From Dehalococcoidales bacterium (lineage in GTDB: Bacteria; Chloroflexota; Dehalococcoidia; Dehalococcoidales; BS750m-G39), in NCBI GenBank assembly GCA_022865485.1, contig JALHSZ010000020.1, forward strand, positions 1 through 62,237: DNA of 62,237 nucleotides, written 5' to 3'. Shown here piece after piece: positions 40,760 to 50,399 of the stretch. A model generated the notes under the pieces. That model was not told where the DNA came from. It saw only the letters and a list, made by a program, of their open reading frames with translations, and made no database searches. Every line of letters starts with the position of its first letter. Within the stretch, counting starts at the first letter, position 1. The position numbers and the translations under genes are program-made.

Positions 40760-43201
40760 TTGGCACTTATAAGCTTCAGCGGTGCCTGGGTGGCTGGTAT
40801 CTTTCTGGGGTCGAGGCTGGCTCTGCCCTTTGCCCTCATCTTTATCGGGCTGGCCCCCCTCCCCCTGCTTTTTTTCTTTCCCCAAAGACGCAGGTTGATA
40901 ATAATAGCCGCCGTCTGCCTTATCGCCTTTTTCGGGGGGGCCCTGTGCTACCAGGCGAGTTTGCCCCCCGACGACGAGAGCCACATCAAGTTCTATAACG
41001 GCCGGGAGGTTGAAATCGAGGGGATGGTGAGCGCCGACCCCGAGGTCAGGGATAGTTCCACCCACATACAGCTGTCGGTCAGCGCCATAGACCCTGAAAA
41101 TGAAGGGTGGCGGGAGGTGGGGGGAGATGTCCTCTTGTTCGTTCCCCGCTACCCAGAATACGAATACGGCGATGTTTTGCGGGTAACGGGGGAGCTGGAG
41201 GCGCCGACCCAGCTCGGCGACTTCGACTATCAGGGCTACCTGGAGCACCAGGGAATCTACGCCACCATGCTCTTCTACAGCTCGGAGGATGGCGATATAG
41301 AGGTTTTAGCCAAGGGCCAGGGGGTTAAGCCGCTGGAATGGATTTACTCGTTGAGAAAGAGCATGTCGGAGAGCATCGCCGAGGTTATGCCCGAGCCGCA
41401 GGCAGCGCTCACCCAGGGTATTGTCCTGGGCATCAGGTATAACATTCCAGCCGAGGTCAAAGCCGATTTTACTCAATCCGGCACTACTCACGTACTAGCC
41501 ATATCGGGGGTCAACCTCAGCATCATAGCTGGTATATTACTCAGCATCGGCATATGGTTCTTCGGCAAAAGACGCTATATCTACATCTGGCTGGCACTAG
41601 GCATAATCTGGCTCTACACCCTGCTCACCGGCATGAATCCTCCGGTAGTCCGCGGGGCAATTATGGCCAGCGTGTTTCTCGCCGCCGAGCTTCTGGGCCG
41701 ACAGCGCACCGCCATCACCTCGCTCGCTTTCGCCGCCGCAGTCATGGCCGGCATCGACCCGCCCATCCTTTTCGACGCCTCCTTCCAGTTGAGCGTTTTA
41801 GCCATGGCCGGACTGATTTTTATCACCCCTCCCCTACGCGGGCTGGGCCAGCGGCTGGTCGGCGCCACCCTGGGGGAGAAGGGACTAGCCGTCTCTTTAG
41901 CCAATATTATTACCGATAGCTTCAGTGTGACCTTAGCCGCCACCATCGCCGTCTGGCCGCTGATTGCCCACTATTTCGGCGTCGTCTCCCTGGTGGGACC
42001 TCTGGCAACTTTCTTAGCCCTGCTGGCACTGCCAGCGATTATTATCAGCGGGGCGGCGGCGGGGCTTATTGGGCTTGCCTTCGTGCCCCTCGCCCAGGGC
42101 ATAGGCTGGATTGCCTGGCTCTTCACTTCATATATGCTCTTGATAGTAAAAGGTTCCGCCGCCCTTCCCCTATCTTCCCTTAAGGTCGGCCCGGTTAGCC
42201 CCGCCCTTATCGCCGTCTATTATTTAGTCCTGGTCGCTATTATCTGGCTCGTCAGTAGATGGGGGGAGAGGTCTAAAAACTGGCTGGGGTCGGGGGTGAA
42301 GAGGTCATCGGAGCTTATTTCCCATCTGCCCTGGAGATGGGTTATACCGCCGCTGGTAATTCTGGCGGTGCTGGCGTCGGCGGCGGCAATCACCATGCCT
42401 GACGACGAGCTTCATGTCAGCTTTCTCAATATCGGGCAGGGCGACGCCATACTGATTCAGCGGGGCAGCCAACAGGTGCTCATCGACGGGGGGGCCAGCC
42501 CCCAGACGTTGACTGGAGAACTGAGCGACAGGATGCCCTTCTGGGACCGGACGATAGAGCTGGTGGTGCTGACCCATCCCGACGACGACCACATCAGCGG
42601 GCTGGTGGAGGTCCTGGAGCGATACCGGGTGGAGCAGGTGCTCTATCCCGATTTAGAGGTTTTAGATGACTTCGAAGACCCGTTGTCTTTATATCAGAGA
42701 TGGGAAGAGCTAATCGAGGAAAAGGGTATCGCCTGCACCGCAGCTCGGGCCGGCGAGGCGATTGACCTGGGGGACGGGGTAACGATGACCGTGCTCAACC
42801 CGCCGGCGACATTGCTGGAGGGCACGGACTCCGATGTAAATAATAACAGCGCCGTCCTGCGCTTGGATACGGGGCGGGTAAGCTTTTTGTTCACCAGCGA
42901 TATAATGTGGGAAGCCGAATTCGGGCTTATCGCCCGTGGAGCCGAGCTTTCCAGCACCGTGCTCAAGGTCGCCCACCACGGCTCGTATACCTCCACCACC
43001 GCCGATTTCCTGGCGGCGGTAAGCCCGCAGCTGGCGGTTATCTCGGTGGGGGAGGATAACCCCTATGGCCACCCCAGCGACGAGGTCATGGACAGGTTGG
43101 AGGCAAATCCGGACATCGAGAATATCTTCCGCACCGATGAGCAGGGGACGATAGAATTCATCACCGACGGGGAGAGGCTGTGGGTGGTGGTGGGCGAATA
43201 A
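40760..43201 (+). CDS. comEC: ComEC/Rec2 DNA uptake channel
   Basis: An 813-residue competence protein. Two or three N-terminal membrane segments precede a DUF4131 domain with an OB-like outside part, then the multi-helix competence domain (HVLAISGVNLSII and later segments), then a C-terminal MBL domain (NIGQGDAILIQ, THPDDDHISGLVE) that may act as the nuclease. It carries one DNA strand across the membrane. Full length with no break. The start is TTG with AAGGAAGG upstream. Confidence 0.94.
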   Translation: MALISFSGAWVAGIFLGSRLALPFALIFIGLAPLPLLFFFPQRRRLIIIAAVCLIAFFGGALCYQASLPPDDESHIKFYNGREVEIEGMVSADPEVRDSSTHIQLSVSAIDPENEGWREVGGDVLLFVPRYPEYEYGDVLRVTGELEAPTQLGDFDYQGYLEHQGIYATMLFYSSEDGDIEVLAKGQGVKPLEWIYSLRKSMSESIAEVMPEPQAALTQGIVLGIRYNIPAEVKADFTQSGTTHVLAISGVNLSIIAGILLSIGIWFFGKRRYIYIWLALGIIWLYTLLTGMNPPVVRGAIMASVFLAAELLGRQRTAITSLAFAAAVMAGIDPPILFDASFQLSVLAMAGLIFITPPLRGLGQRLVGATLGEKGLAVSLANIITDSFSVTLAATIAVWPLIAHYFGVVSLVGPLATFLALLALPAIIISGAAAGLIGLAFVPLAQGIGWIAWLFTSYMLLIVKGSAALPLSSLKVGPVSPALIAVYYLVLVAIIWLVSRWGERSKNWLGSGVKRSSELISHLPWRWVIPPLVILAVLASAAAITMPDDELHVSFLNIGQGDAILIQRGSQQVLIDGGASPQTLTGELSDRMPFWDRTIELVVLTHPDDDHISGLVEVLERYRVEQVLYPDLEVLDDFEDPLSLYQRWEELIEEKGIACTAARAGEAIDLGDGVTMTVLNPPATLLEGTDSDVNNNSAVLRLDTGRVSFLFTSDIMWEAEFGLIARGAELSSTVLKVAHHGSYTSTTADFLAAVSPQLAVISVGEDNPYGHPSDEVMDRLEANPDIENIFRTDEQGTIEFITDGERLWVVVGE

Positions 43202-43218
43202 TCCTGAAGCCGGCAAAA

Positions 43219-43247
43219 TTGCGGTTGTTTACAATCCGTGCTAGAAT
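43219..43247 (+). promoter_or_regulatory. Promoter of the repeat-rich surface protein
   Basis: TTGCGG (43219-43224), 17 bases and TAGAAT (43242-43247), 47 bases before the ATG at 43294. Confidence 0.5.
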
Positions 43248-43293
43248 ACGCCCCGTATCACCTAGGGTTTTAAGTTAAAAGGAGGTGCTAAAG

Positions 43294-44940
43294 ATGAAGC
43301 GCAAACGCATTTTTATCCCCCTGGTTATCAGCCTGGTTTTGGTCTTAAGCCTGCTTTCGTTGGGGGCGGATGGGTGTCCGACTTCCAACAAATACAACCT
43401 GACGACCAACGTCAGCCCGACAGAAGGCGGTTCCGTTTTGCCTTCGGGGGGCAGCTACGACCCCGGGGTGAATGTAACGATAACCGCCACCGCCAACAGC
43501 GGCTACGTCTTTGATTACTGGAGCGGCAGCGCCAGCGGCACCAGTCCCACCACCACCGTAGTCATGGACGCACACAAGAGCGTTACCGCCAACTTTACGC
43601 CGCAAGCCCAAACCTATACCCTGACGACAAGCGTCAGCCCGAGCGGGGCTGGCTCCGTCTCGCCTTCCGGGGGCGAATATGACGCTGGGTCTTCGGTATC
43701 GCTTTCCGCCACCGCCAACAGCGGCTACGCCTTTGATTACTGGAGCGGCAGCGCCTCCGGCACCAGCCCCTCCACCACCATTGTCATGGACTCGGATAAG
43801 AGCGTCATCGCCAACTTTGTCGCTACAGGGCCCGCGTTGCCGTTTGCCGACGACTTCAGCCAAGACACAGGCGACTGGGATATCTATTCCGACTCCAGCG
43901 GCCAGGTTTTCTATGAGGGCGGCTGGCTTCACCTGCTTAATTACGCCACGGCTGCTTCTGATACCTATACTCTGGTTTATCGGTACTTAGATGATTTCAT
44001 TTTGGAAGTGGAGACAAAGCTCGTTGACGGCACCGACGATAACTGGCAGACGGTGCTCTGCCGCGTTCAAGATGAAGATAACTACTATGCCTTTGGCGTT
44101 AGCGCCGATGGTTACTACGATATAGTTGGGTTTTTTGAGGGGGAAATGATAGTTCTTGCGTCACTTACCTATTCAGGCTATATCAACCAGGGCGTGGGCG
44201 CCGTCAACCTCATCCATATCGAGTGCGTCGGCAGCAGCCTGACCTTAGCGGTTAACGGATATGTATTGGAGCAGGTTACGGATAATTCCGTCAGCGGCGG
44301 TTATATCGGTTTGGAAGCGCAAGCGCTCTCGGGTACATTTACCGAGATTGCCTTCGATAACCTGATAGTTGTCGAGCCCTCCGCGGGGCCCACGGTGCTC
44401 TTTTTCGATGACTTCAGCCAGGATACGGGCGACTGGGATATTTATTCCGACTCCAGCGGTCAGGTTTTCTACGAGAGCGGCTGGCTTCACCTGATTCATT
44501 ACACCGATGCCTCCCTTGACACCTATACTCTGGCTTATCAGTACTTAGATGATTTCATTTTGGAGGTGGAGACCAAGCTCGTTGACGGCACCGACAATAA
44601 CTGGCAGACGGTGCTCTGCCGCGTTCAAGATGAAGATAACTACTATGCCTTTGGCGTTAGCGCCGATGGTTACTACAACCTAGCCAAGTTCATTGATGGA
44701 GAGCCGACATATCTTGTGTACGCTACCTACTCAGACTATATCAACCAGGGGTGGGATGTGGTCAACACTGTATACATCGAGTGTATCGGCAGCAGCCTGA
44801 CCTTAGCGGTTAACGGATATGTATTGGATACGGTTACCGATTACAGCTTTTATGGTGGTTATATTGGCTTTATAGCCAATTCGCTCGACGGCAGCTTCAC
44901 CGAGATTGCCTTCGATAACCTGATAGTTGTCGAGCCGTAA
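43294..44940 (+). CDS. Exported repeat protein: two InlB-type B repeats and two LamG-like domains
   Basis: A 548-residue exported protein. A basic start and hydrophobic stretch end in GADGC, so it is a secretory or lipoprotein signal, though the lipobox is imperfect. Two copies of a divergent InlB B-repeat follow (each with GYxFDYWSGSASGTSP), then two copies of a domain of about 180 residues that starts DDFSQDTGDWDIYSDSSGQ and resembles concanavalin/DUF1080-type sugar-binding folds. A surface binding or adhesion role is likely. The ATG at 43294 follows AGGAGGT; GTG at 43285 lies in that site. Confidence 0.75.
   Translation: MKRKRIFIPLVISLVLVLSLLSLGADGCPTSNKYNLTTNVSPTEGGSVLPSGGSYDPGVNVTITATANSGYVFDYWSGSASGTSPTTTVVMDAHKSVTANFTPQAQTYTLTTSVSPSGAGSVSPSGGEYDAGSSVSLSATANSGYAFDYWSGSASGTSPSTTIVMDSDKSVIANFVATGPALPFADDFSQDTGDWDIYSDSSGQVFYEGGWLHLLNYATAASDTYTLVYRYLDDFILEVETKLVDGTDDNWQTVLCRVQDEDNYYAFGVSADGYYDIVGFFEGEMIVLASLTYSGYINQGVGAVNLIHIECVGSSLTLAVNGYVLEQVTDNSVSGGYIGLEAQALSGTFTEIAFDNLIVVEPSAGPTVLFFDDFSQDTGDWDIYSDSSGQVFYESGWLHLIHYTDASLDTYTLAYQYLDDFILEVETKLVDGTDNNWQTVLCRVQDEDNYYAFGVSADGYYNLAKFIDGEPTYLVYATYSDYINQGWDVVNTVYIECIGSSLTLAVNGYVLDTVTDYSFYGGYIGFIANSLDGSFTEIAFDNLIVVEP
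43840..44937 (+). repeat. Tandem duplicated domain in the surface protein gene
   Basis: The two C-terminal domains are encoded by direct repeats offset by about 558 bases. Long stretches (for example around 44040-44120 and 44595-44680) are almost identical at the DNA level, third codon positions included, while other parts differ. This points to a recent duplication or to gene conversion. Confidence 0.85.
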
Positions 44941-44968
44941 AGAGCCGCGGGACTAAATGGAATAAAGG

Positions 44969-45005
44969 GCGGCTGGCGGATTAAAACTCCGCCAGCCGCT
45001 TTTTT
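44969..45005 (+). terminator. Intrinsic terminator after the surface protein
   Basis: GCGGCTGGCGG (44969-44979) pairs perfectly with CCGCCAGCCGC (44989-44999), followed by six T. One of the strongest terminators in the window. Confidence 0.95.
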
Positions 45006-45092
45006 GTTGCCCTCAACTAACAATCCCTAACCTTTTTCTCCGAACTGCGTTATAGTATAGTAGAATACGGATAACAAACAGGAGGCTCTATT

Positions 45093-45944
45093 ATGAAAAA
45101 GCTGATAATCGGGCTGGCGCTGGTGGTATTGCTGCTGGTGCCCGCCGCCTGCGCCGAGGAGGCACAGGAGGGGGGAGGCTCATACTCGGACTCAGGCTAT
45201 CCGGCTCCGACAGAAGGGGGCGGGGTGGATAAGGCGAATGGTAGCGGTGAGGATTACTCGACGGTAGTCGACGAGGAGCGGATGATAGTCCGCAACGGCG
45301 ATATGTCGCTGGTGGTGGAGGATATAAACCAGGCCATCGAAGATATAACCCAGATGTCGTTAGCCTTCGGCGGCTACGTGGTATCGTCTTACATTCAGGG
45401 GGAGGAAGAGGAGATGAGGGGGTGGATTTCTTTCCGCGTGCCCGACGATAAGTTCGAGACGGCGCTAACGCAACTGCGCGACATGGCGGTGAGGGTGGAA
45501 TCGGAGCAAACATCCAGCCAGGATGTGACCGAGGAGTATATCGACCTCCAGGCGAGGCTGGGGAACGCCGAAGCCACCGAGCAGCAATACCTGGCGCTGC
45601 TGGACAAAGCCGTGGACGTGGAAGATATACTCAATATTTATAACTACCTTTCGCAGGTACGCTCCGAGATAGAGCAGCTCAAGGGGCAGATACAATACCT
45701 GGAGAAGACCACCTCGACGAGCCTGATTTCGGTATCCCTGGAGCCTGAGACCACGGATAAGCCGCTGGTCCACGCCGGCTGGAGCGCGCTGGAAGTGCTG
45801 AAGGCCGCTGCCCGAGGGATTGTTGCCTTCGGACAGGTGCTGGGCACCATAGCTATCTGGCTGCTCATCTTCATCCCCGTCTGGGGAACCATACTGGGGA
45901 TTATCCTCTGGCGGCTTCACAAAAAGAAGAAAGCCAGGAAATAA
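45093..45944 (+). CDS. DUF4349 lipoprotein
   Basis: A 283-residue protein with a lipoprotein signal (VPAAC, C20), a low-complexity G/S/E linker, a DUF4349 domain with a central coiled coil (about 150-215, rich in E, Q and L), and a C-terminal membrane helix (about 250-272) with a basic tail KKKKARK. Lipid and helix would anchor both ends. The role of DUF4349 is unknown. The ATG follows AGGAGG; TATAGT at 45051 is a probable -10. Confidence 0.85.
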   Translation: MKKLIIGLALVVLLLVPAACAEEAQEGGGSYSDSGYPAPTEGGGVDKANGSGEDYSTVVDEERMIVRNGDMSLVVEDINQAIEDITQMSLAFGGYVVSSYIQGEEEEMRGWISFRVPDDKFETALTQLRDMAVRVESEQTSSQDVTEEYIDLQARLGNAEATEQQYLALLDKAVDVEDILNIYNYLSQVRSEIEQLKGQIQYLEKTTSTSLISVSLEPETTDKPLVHAGWSALEVLKAAARGIVAFGQVLGTIAIWLLIFIPVWGTILGIILWRLHKKKKARK

Positions 45945-45964
45945 CATAAGATACCGGGGAGGGC

Positions 45965-46246
45965 TTAACCGGTTGAAAGCCGCCGGGTAAGCTCTTCCCG
46001 GCTCAGGCCGGCAATAGAGATGAGCTTGTTCCTCGAGCTATGACCCTTGAGGATAGTCAAATCGCCTTTGCTCAAACCCAGTTTCTGGGCGAGAAAGGCG
46101 ATTAACTCTTTGTTAGCCTTGCCCTTAACGGGAGGGGCTGCCACCTTTACCCGCAAGACACCCTCCGAGAAGCCAGCCAGCTCATTTCTGGCGGCATTGG
46201 GGTGCACGCGCAGCCAAAGCTCAACTCCTCTTTCCGAAAGAGACAT
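45965..46246 (-). CDS. DUF167 (YggU-like) protein
   Basis: A 93-residue basic alpha/beta protein with the family core HPNAARNELAG, VKVAAPPVKGKANKELI and GHSSRNKLISI. The DUF167 fold has unknown function and often accompanies small membrane genes. It lies 42 bases after the small gene at 46289 on the same strand. Confidence 0.9.
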   Translation of the reverse strand: MSLSERGVELWLRVHPNAARNELAGFSEGVLRVKVAAPPVKGKANKELIAFLAQKLGLSKGDLTILKGHSSRNKLISIAGLSREELTRRLSTG

Positions 46247-46288
46247 AACAGTCGTCTATTGGGTTAACCGGTTAGGATGCCTGGCTTA

Positions 46289-46462
46289 TTATTCGCGCTT
46301 GCCAGCAGACATGGCGATGGTGGCCAGGAATAGAACGCCTGCGAGAATCAGCCAGAACGTTGCGGTCATCGCCGCCATCAGCGGGTCAAAGACCTCGGCA
46401 GCGGTGAGGATGCCCATCACGCCACACAGCGCAGCCAGGATATTAATAAAACCGCCTAGCAT
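46289..46462 (-). CDS. 57-residue two-helix membrane protein
   Basis: A short frame that begins MLGGFINILAALCGVMGI and ends MSAGKRE. It has two hydrophobic segments (about 3-20 and 33-51). The ATG follows AAAGGAGGCT at good spacing, which makes it a convincing small gene. No family was recognised. It is probably cotranscribed with the DUF167 gene. Confidence 0.75.
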   Translation of the reverse strand: MLGGFINILAALCGVMGILTAAEVFDPLMAAMTATFWLILAGVLFLATIAMSAGKRE

Positions 46463-46570
46463 TCGAGCCTCCTTTCCCTAAGCCCAAAAGGGCTCATTGA
46501 ATAACCCTTCGTGATTGCTATATAATAAAATGCCAATTAGTCCAAGTCAATAGATTAGGGGTAGAATTTT

Positions 46571-47233
46571 ATGAAGTTAACCAAAAACTTATATTTCTTC
46601 GCCGAGAAGGGAATGATGGACTGCAACAGCTATGTCATCAAGGACAGGACGAGCCTGCTCATCGACCCGGGGCTGACGCAGTTCCTACCAGCGCTGATAG
46701 AGGAGATGCAGCGGGACGGCATCGACCCCAAGGATATAAAGCTTATCGCCAACACCCACCTCCACGGCGACCACTGCTGGGCCAACGACGCCTTCAAGAA
46801 GCTATCGGGGGCGGAAATCCTGATGCACCCGGTGCAGAAGCAATTCGGGCAGGCCGCCGCCGTCCAGACGTCGCAGTTCTTCGGCGTTTCCGCCGTCGAG
46901 TTCAGCGAGGACAGGCTGATGGATAAGGAGCGGCTCAATCTGGGGGAGACGGAAATCGAGCTTATCCCCTCCCCGGGTCATTCGCCCGACAGCGTCTGCT
47001 ATTATTGCCCGAATGATAAAGTCCTCATCTGCGGGGATGTTATCTTCAGCCAGAACACGGGGCGGGTCGACCTGCCCGGGGGCAGCGCCGCCCAGCTCAA
47101 GGCATCCATCGAGAGGCTGTCGCAGCTGGACGTAGAATACCTGCTGCCCGGCCACATGGACATCGTCGTCGGCAGGGAGAACGTTAAGAAAAATTTTGAG
47201 TTCATCAAGAAATATGTGCTCGGCCATCTCTAA
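46571..47233 (+). CDS. MBL-fold metallo-hydrolase
   Basis: A 220-residue metallo-beta-lactamase-fold hydrolase of the glyoxalase II-like branch. THLHGDH is the main metal motif, with further ligands in PSPGHSPD, CGDVIF and PGHMD. Full length and soluble. It lies 11 bases before the radical SAM gene. The substrate is unknown. Confidence 0.88.
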   Translation: MKLTKNLYFFAEKGMMDCNSYVIKDRTSLLIDPGLTQFLPALIEEMQRDGIDPKDIKLIANTHLHGDHCWANDAFKKLSGAEILMHPVQKQFGQAAAVQTSQFFGVSAVEFSEDRLMDKERLNLGETEIELIPSPGHSPDSVCYYCPNDKVLICGDVIFSQNTGRVDLPGGSAAQLKASIERLSQLDVEYLLPGHMDIVVGRENVKKNFEFIKKYVLGHL

Positions 47234-47244
47234 AGGGGGCGCCA

Positions 47245-48381
47245 GTGACCATAGACTCTCTTGAGCTGGGACCGATAAGGCCGCCGAGCGAGGCTTCTTC
47301 CCTGCTGCTGCGGGTGACCCGAAACTGCTCTTGGAACCGCTGTAAGTTCTGCCATATCTACAAGGGGAAGCGGTTCGAGCTAAGGCCGGTGGCGGATATC
47401 AAGCAGGACATCCTGGCCGTTAAGGCGATACAGGACAAGCTGAAAGAAGCCGCCCTGAAAGCGGGCTACGGGGGTGAGATAGAAGCCGCCGCCGCTGCCA
47501 TCTTGAACAACCCTTTGAGCGAGACCCACTTTAACGTCGCCCTCTGGCTCTACCACGGGGGCACCAGCGCCTTCCTCCAGGACGCCAACACCCTAATTAT
47601 GCCGACACCCGACCTGGTCGAGGTCATAAAGTTCCTCAAAGAAACCCTGCCCAGCATCACCCGCATCACCAGCTACGGGCGTTCCAAGACCGCCGCCAAG
47701 AAGAAGCTGACCGAGCTGAAGGCGCTGCACGAGGCGGGGCTCGACCGACTGCACATCGGGCTGGAATCGGGCTACGACCCCCTGCTGGCATACATGGACA
47801 AGGGGGTTACCGCCGCCGACCACATCGCGGGGGGCAAGAAGATAGTCGCCTCGGGCATCTCGCTTTCCGAGTACGTGCTGCTGGGGATGGGGGGCAAAAA
47901 GATGTGGCGGGAGCACGCCACCGAGACGGCCCGGGTGTTAAACGAGATAAACGCCGACTTTATCCGGGTGAGGACGCTGACCATCAAGGAGGGCATGCCC
48001 TTATACGGCGAGGTCAAGAGCGGCCAATTCATCCGGGCTAGCGACGAGGAGATTGTCGCCGAGGAGAAGCGGCTCATCGAGAACCTTGATTGCCGTTCTA
48101 ATTTTGTCAGCGACCACATCACCAACCTGCTCCAGGAAATCGAGGGCAGGCTGCCCGACGACAAGGAGCAGATGCTGGCGGTGATAGACAGATTCCAGTC
48201 CCTATCCGCCGAGGAGAGGCAGAACTTCCGGCTGGGGAGAAGGATAGGCATATACGCCGCTCTGGACGACCTCAACGATGCCAGCAAACACGGGCTGGTG
48301 GCGCAAGCCGTAGCCAAGGTGGCCAAGAACGGGAAGGTGGACGAGGAGATAATATACTCCTTTATGGAGCGGTTTATATAA
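47245..48381 (+). CDS. Radical SAM protein
   Basis: A 378-residue radical SAM enzyme. The cluster motif is NCSWNRCKFC, which gives CX4CX2C rather than the common CX3CX2C; this form is shared by a known subgroup with WNRCxFC. HIGLESG and the TIM-barrel strands follow. The C-terminal third is helical and not recognised. Product unknown; the start is GTG. The preceding MBL gene may act in the same pathway. Confidence 0.85.
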   Translation: MTIDSLELGPIRPPSEASSLLLRVTRNCSWNRCKFCHIYKGKRFELRPVADIKQDILAVKAIQDKLKEAALKAGYGGEIEAAAAAILNNPLSETHFNVALWLYHGGTSAFLQDANTLIMPTPDLVEVIKFLKETLPSITRITSYGRSKTAAKKKLTELKALHEAGLDRLHIGLESGYDPLLAYMDKGVTAADHIAGGKKIVASGISLSEYVLLGMGGKKMWREHATETARVLNEINADFIRVRTLTIKEGMPLYGEVKSGQFIRASDEEIVAEEKRLIENLDCRSNFVSDHITNLLQEIEGRLPDDKEQMLAVIDRFQSLSAEERQNFRLGRRIGIYAALDDLNDASKHGLVAQAVAKVAKNGKVDEEIIYSFMERFI

Positions 48382-48459
48382 GTCTCGGGGGGTTGACGGG
48401 TGGTTTAGAATATGAGCTAATATTACAGCCCTGATGATTCGGGGCGACGGGGGGTAACT

Positions 48460-49209
48460 ATGGCTGAAGAGTTTCTGGTAGCCAAAGAGCTTCACAAGAG
48501 CTTCAACGAACACAAAGCCGTCGACGGCGTTTCTTTCACTATCCACAAGGGGGAAAACTTCGGCCTGCTGGGACCCAACGGCGCGGGCAAGACGACGACG
48601 ATACGCATGCTTTCCACCGTCCTGAAGCCCGACAGCGGCGACGTCACCGTGGCGGGCCATTCCGTAAAGCACGATTCCGATGCCGTGCGCGACATCATCG
48701 GCTTCTGTCCCCAGGAGCTAGCCCTCTACGAAGAGCTTTCCGCCCTGGATAACATGGTCTTTTTCGGGCGGATGGTGGGGCTGGACGGCAAGGAAGCCAA
48801 AGCCCAGGCGATGAAGCACCTGGAGATGATGGGGCTGGCGAATAGAGCCAAGGGGAAGATAGCCAAGTTTTCCGGGGGCATGAAGCGGCGCATCAACCTG
48901 GCGATTGCCCTGATGGGAGACCCCGAGCTTCTCTTCCTGGACGAGCCGACGGTGGGCATCGACCCCCAGTCGCGGAACAACATCTACGAGACTATCGAGG
49001 GGCTGCAGGCTAAGGGGATGACCATTCTCTACACCACACATTATATGGAGGAAGCCAACCGCCTCTGCGACCGCGTGGCTATCATCGACGGGGGGAAGAT
49101 AATCGCCCTCGACACCCCGCACAACCTCAAGAGCCAGATCGGGCCGCCGGACAAGGTAACCCTGGAGGACGTCTTCCTGAAACTGACCGGGCGCAGCCTC
49201 CGCGATTAG
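48460..49209 (+). CDS. ABC-2 exporter ATP-binding protein
   Basis: A 249-residue DrrA-type ATPase: Walker A GPNGAGKTTT, signature FSGGMKRRI, Walker B LLFLDEPTVGIDP and TTHYMEEA. It ends soon after the ATPase core (SLRD), with no long C-terminal extension. First of three genes for an exporter with two different permeases. Confidence 0.93.
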   Translation: MAEEFLVAKELHKSFNEHKAVDGVSFTIHKGENFGLLGPNGAGKTTTIRMLSTVLKPDSGDVTVAGHSVKHDSDAVRDIIGFCPQELALYEELSALDNMVFFGRMVGLDGKEAKAQAMKHLEMMGLANRAKGKIAKFSGGMKRRINLAIALMGDPELLFLDEPTVGIDPQSRNNIYETIEGLQAKGMTILYTTHYMEEANRLCDRVAIIDGGKIIALDTPHNLKSQIGPPDKVTLEDVFLKLTGRSLRD

Positions 49210-49211
49210 AT

Positions 49212-50393
49212 ATGAATAGAGCCTTTATCGTCGCCATAAGGGAAGTCCGCACCTATTTGCAGGACAAGGCCGACCTTGCCTTCAGCCTGCTTTTGCCCAT
49301 AGTCATCTTCGCCCTGATGTATTTCGCCTTCGGCGGGGAGTCCCTGTTCCACGGCACCGTCCATGTGGTGAACGAAGACGAGGGGGGCGCCTATTCTGCG
49401 GTATTTTTGGAGCAGCTCGAGGCAATCGATGTCCTCGATGTCGAGCTGCTCGCCGCCGAGGACGCCGACGCCAAGCTGGAGGACTCCGACCTGCTCATGG
49501 TCATTTATATACCCGAGGACTTCTCCGAAAATCTCGCCTCGGGAGAGCCGGCGCAGCTGCTCTTTAAGCAGCGGGGCAACGGGGGGGACGAGGGGCAGAT
49601 AGTAGCCAGCCTGGTTTACGGCGTGGCCGAGCAGATGAACCAAGAGTTCCAGGTCTACAGCGAGGTGAACAGCGCCCTGGCGGAATACGATATTCCCCGG
49701 GAGCGCATCAATATTGTCACCCAGAACTACCTCGACCAGGAGCGAGCGAGTCCCGTTATCGGGGTCAACGAGCAGACGGTAGGCTCCAGCCCCGACCCGG
49801 TCAACCTCTTCCTGCCCGGGGTGGTTACCATGTTCGTGCTCTTCGCCATAACCTTAAGCGCCCGCGCCATCGTCGAGGAGCGCCGCAAGGGGACGCTGGA
49901 AAGGCTGCTGACCACCCGCCTGAGCGTGGGGCAGCTTTTCATGGGCAAGTTCCTAGCCAATGTCTCCCGCGGCTTCGTGCAGACATTAATCTTGTTGATA
50001 CTGGCCTATATCGTCTTCCAGATTTTCACCCCGCTTACCTTTATCGAGTGCCTGGTTATCGCCCTGATTTTTGCCGCCGCCGCCAGCGCCCTGGGGATGG
50101 TTATCGCCGCCGTCGCCCGCAGCGAGGACGGGGCTACCTGGATTGCCGTCTTCTTCACCATGGTTATGGTGATGCTGGGCGGCACCTTCTTCGAAATCGG
50201 CGAGGGCTCGGCGCTCTATACCATAAGCCAGTTTTCCATCAACACCTACGCCAACAGCGCTTTTAAGACGATCATATCCGAGGGAGGCTCCCTGGCCAAT
50301 CTGGGTCTGGAGCTGGGGGTAATGGCCGGGGTGGCCGTGGTCGGGCTGGTCTTGAGCCGTATTCTCTTTAAGGTTATGCCGGGAGGCAAATAG
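49212..50393 (+). CDS. ABC-2 permease, first subunit
   Basis: A 393-residue protein of the YhgE/LmrA ABC-2 type: one N-terminal membrane helix, an outside domain of about 150 residues with an acidic stretch (LAAEDADAKLEDSD), and five C-terminal membrane helices. It starts two bases after the ATPase stop. It probably pairs with the next permease as a heterodimer. Confidence 0.9.
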   Translation: MNRAFIVAIREVRTYLQDKADLAFSLLLPIVIFALMYFAFGGESLFHGTVHVVNEDEGGAYSAVFLEQLEAIDVLDVELLAAEDADAKLEDSDLLMVIYIPEDFSENLASGEPAQLLFKQRGNGGDEGQIVASLVYGVAEQMNQEFQVYSEVNSALAEYDIPRERINIVTQNYLDQERASPVIGVNEQTVGSSPDPVNLFLPGVVTMFVLFAITLSARAIVEERRKGTLERLLTTRLSVGQLFMGKFLANVSRGFVQTLILLILAYIVFQIFTPLTFIECLVIALIFAAAASALGMVIAAVARSEDGATWIAVFFTMVMVMLGGTFFEIGEGSALYTISQFSINTYANSAFKTIISEGGSLANLGLELGVMAGVAVVGLVLSRILFKVMPGGK

Positions 50394-50399
50394 GCACTG

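Noticed and set aside
46047-46481. 144-residue plus-strand frame over the DUF167 and 57-residue genes
   Set aside because: Both minus-strand genes have good ribosome sites, and DUF167 is a recognised family.
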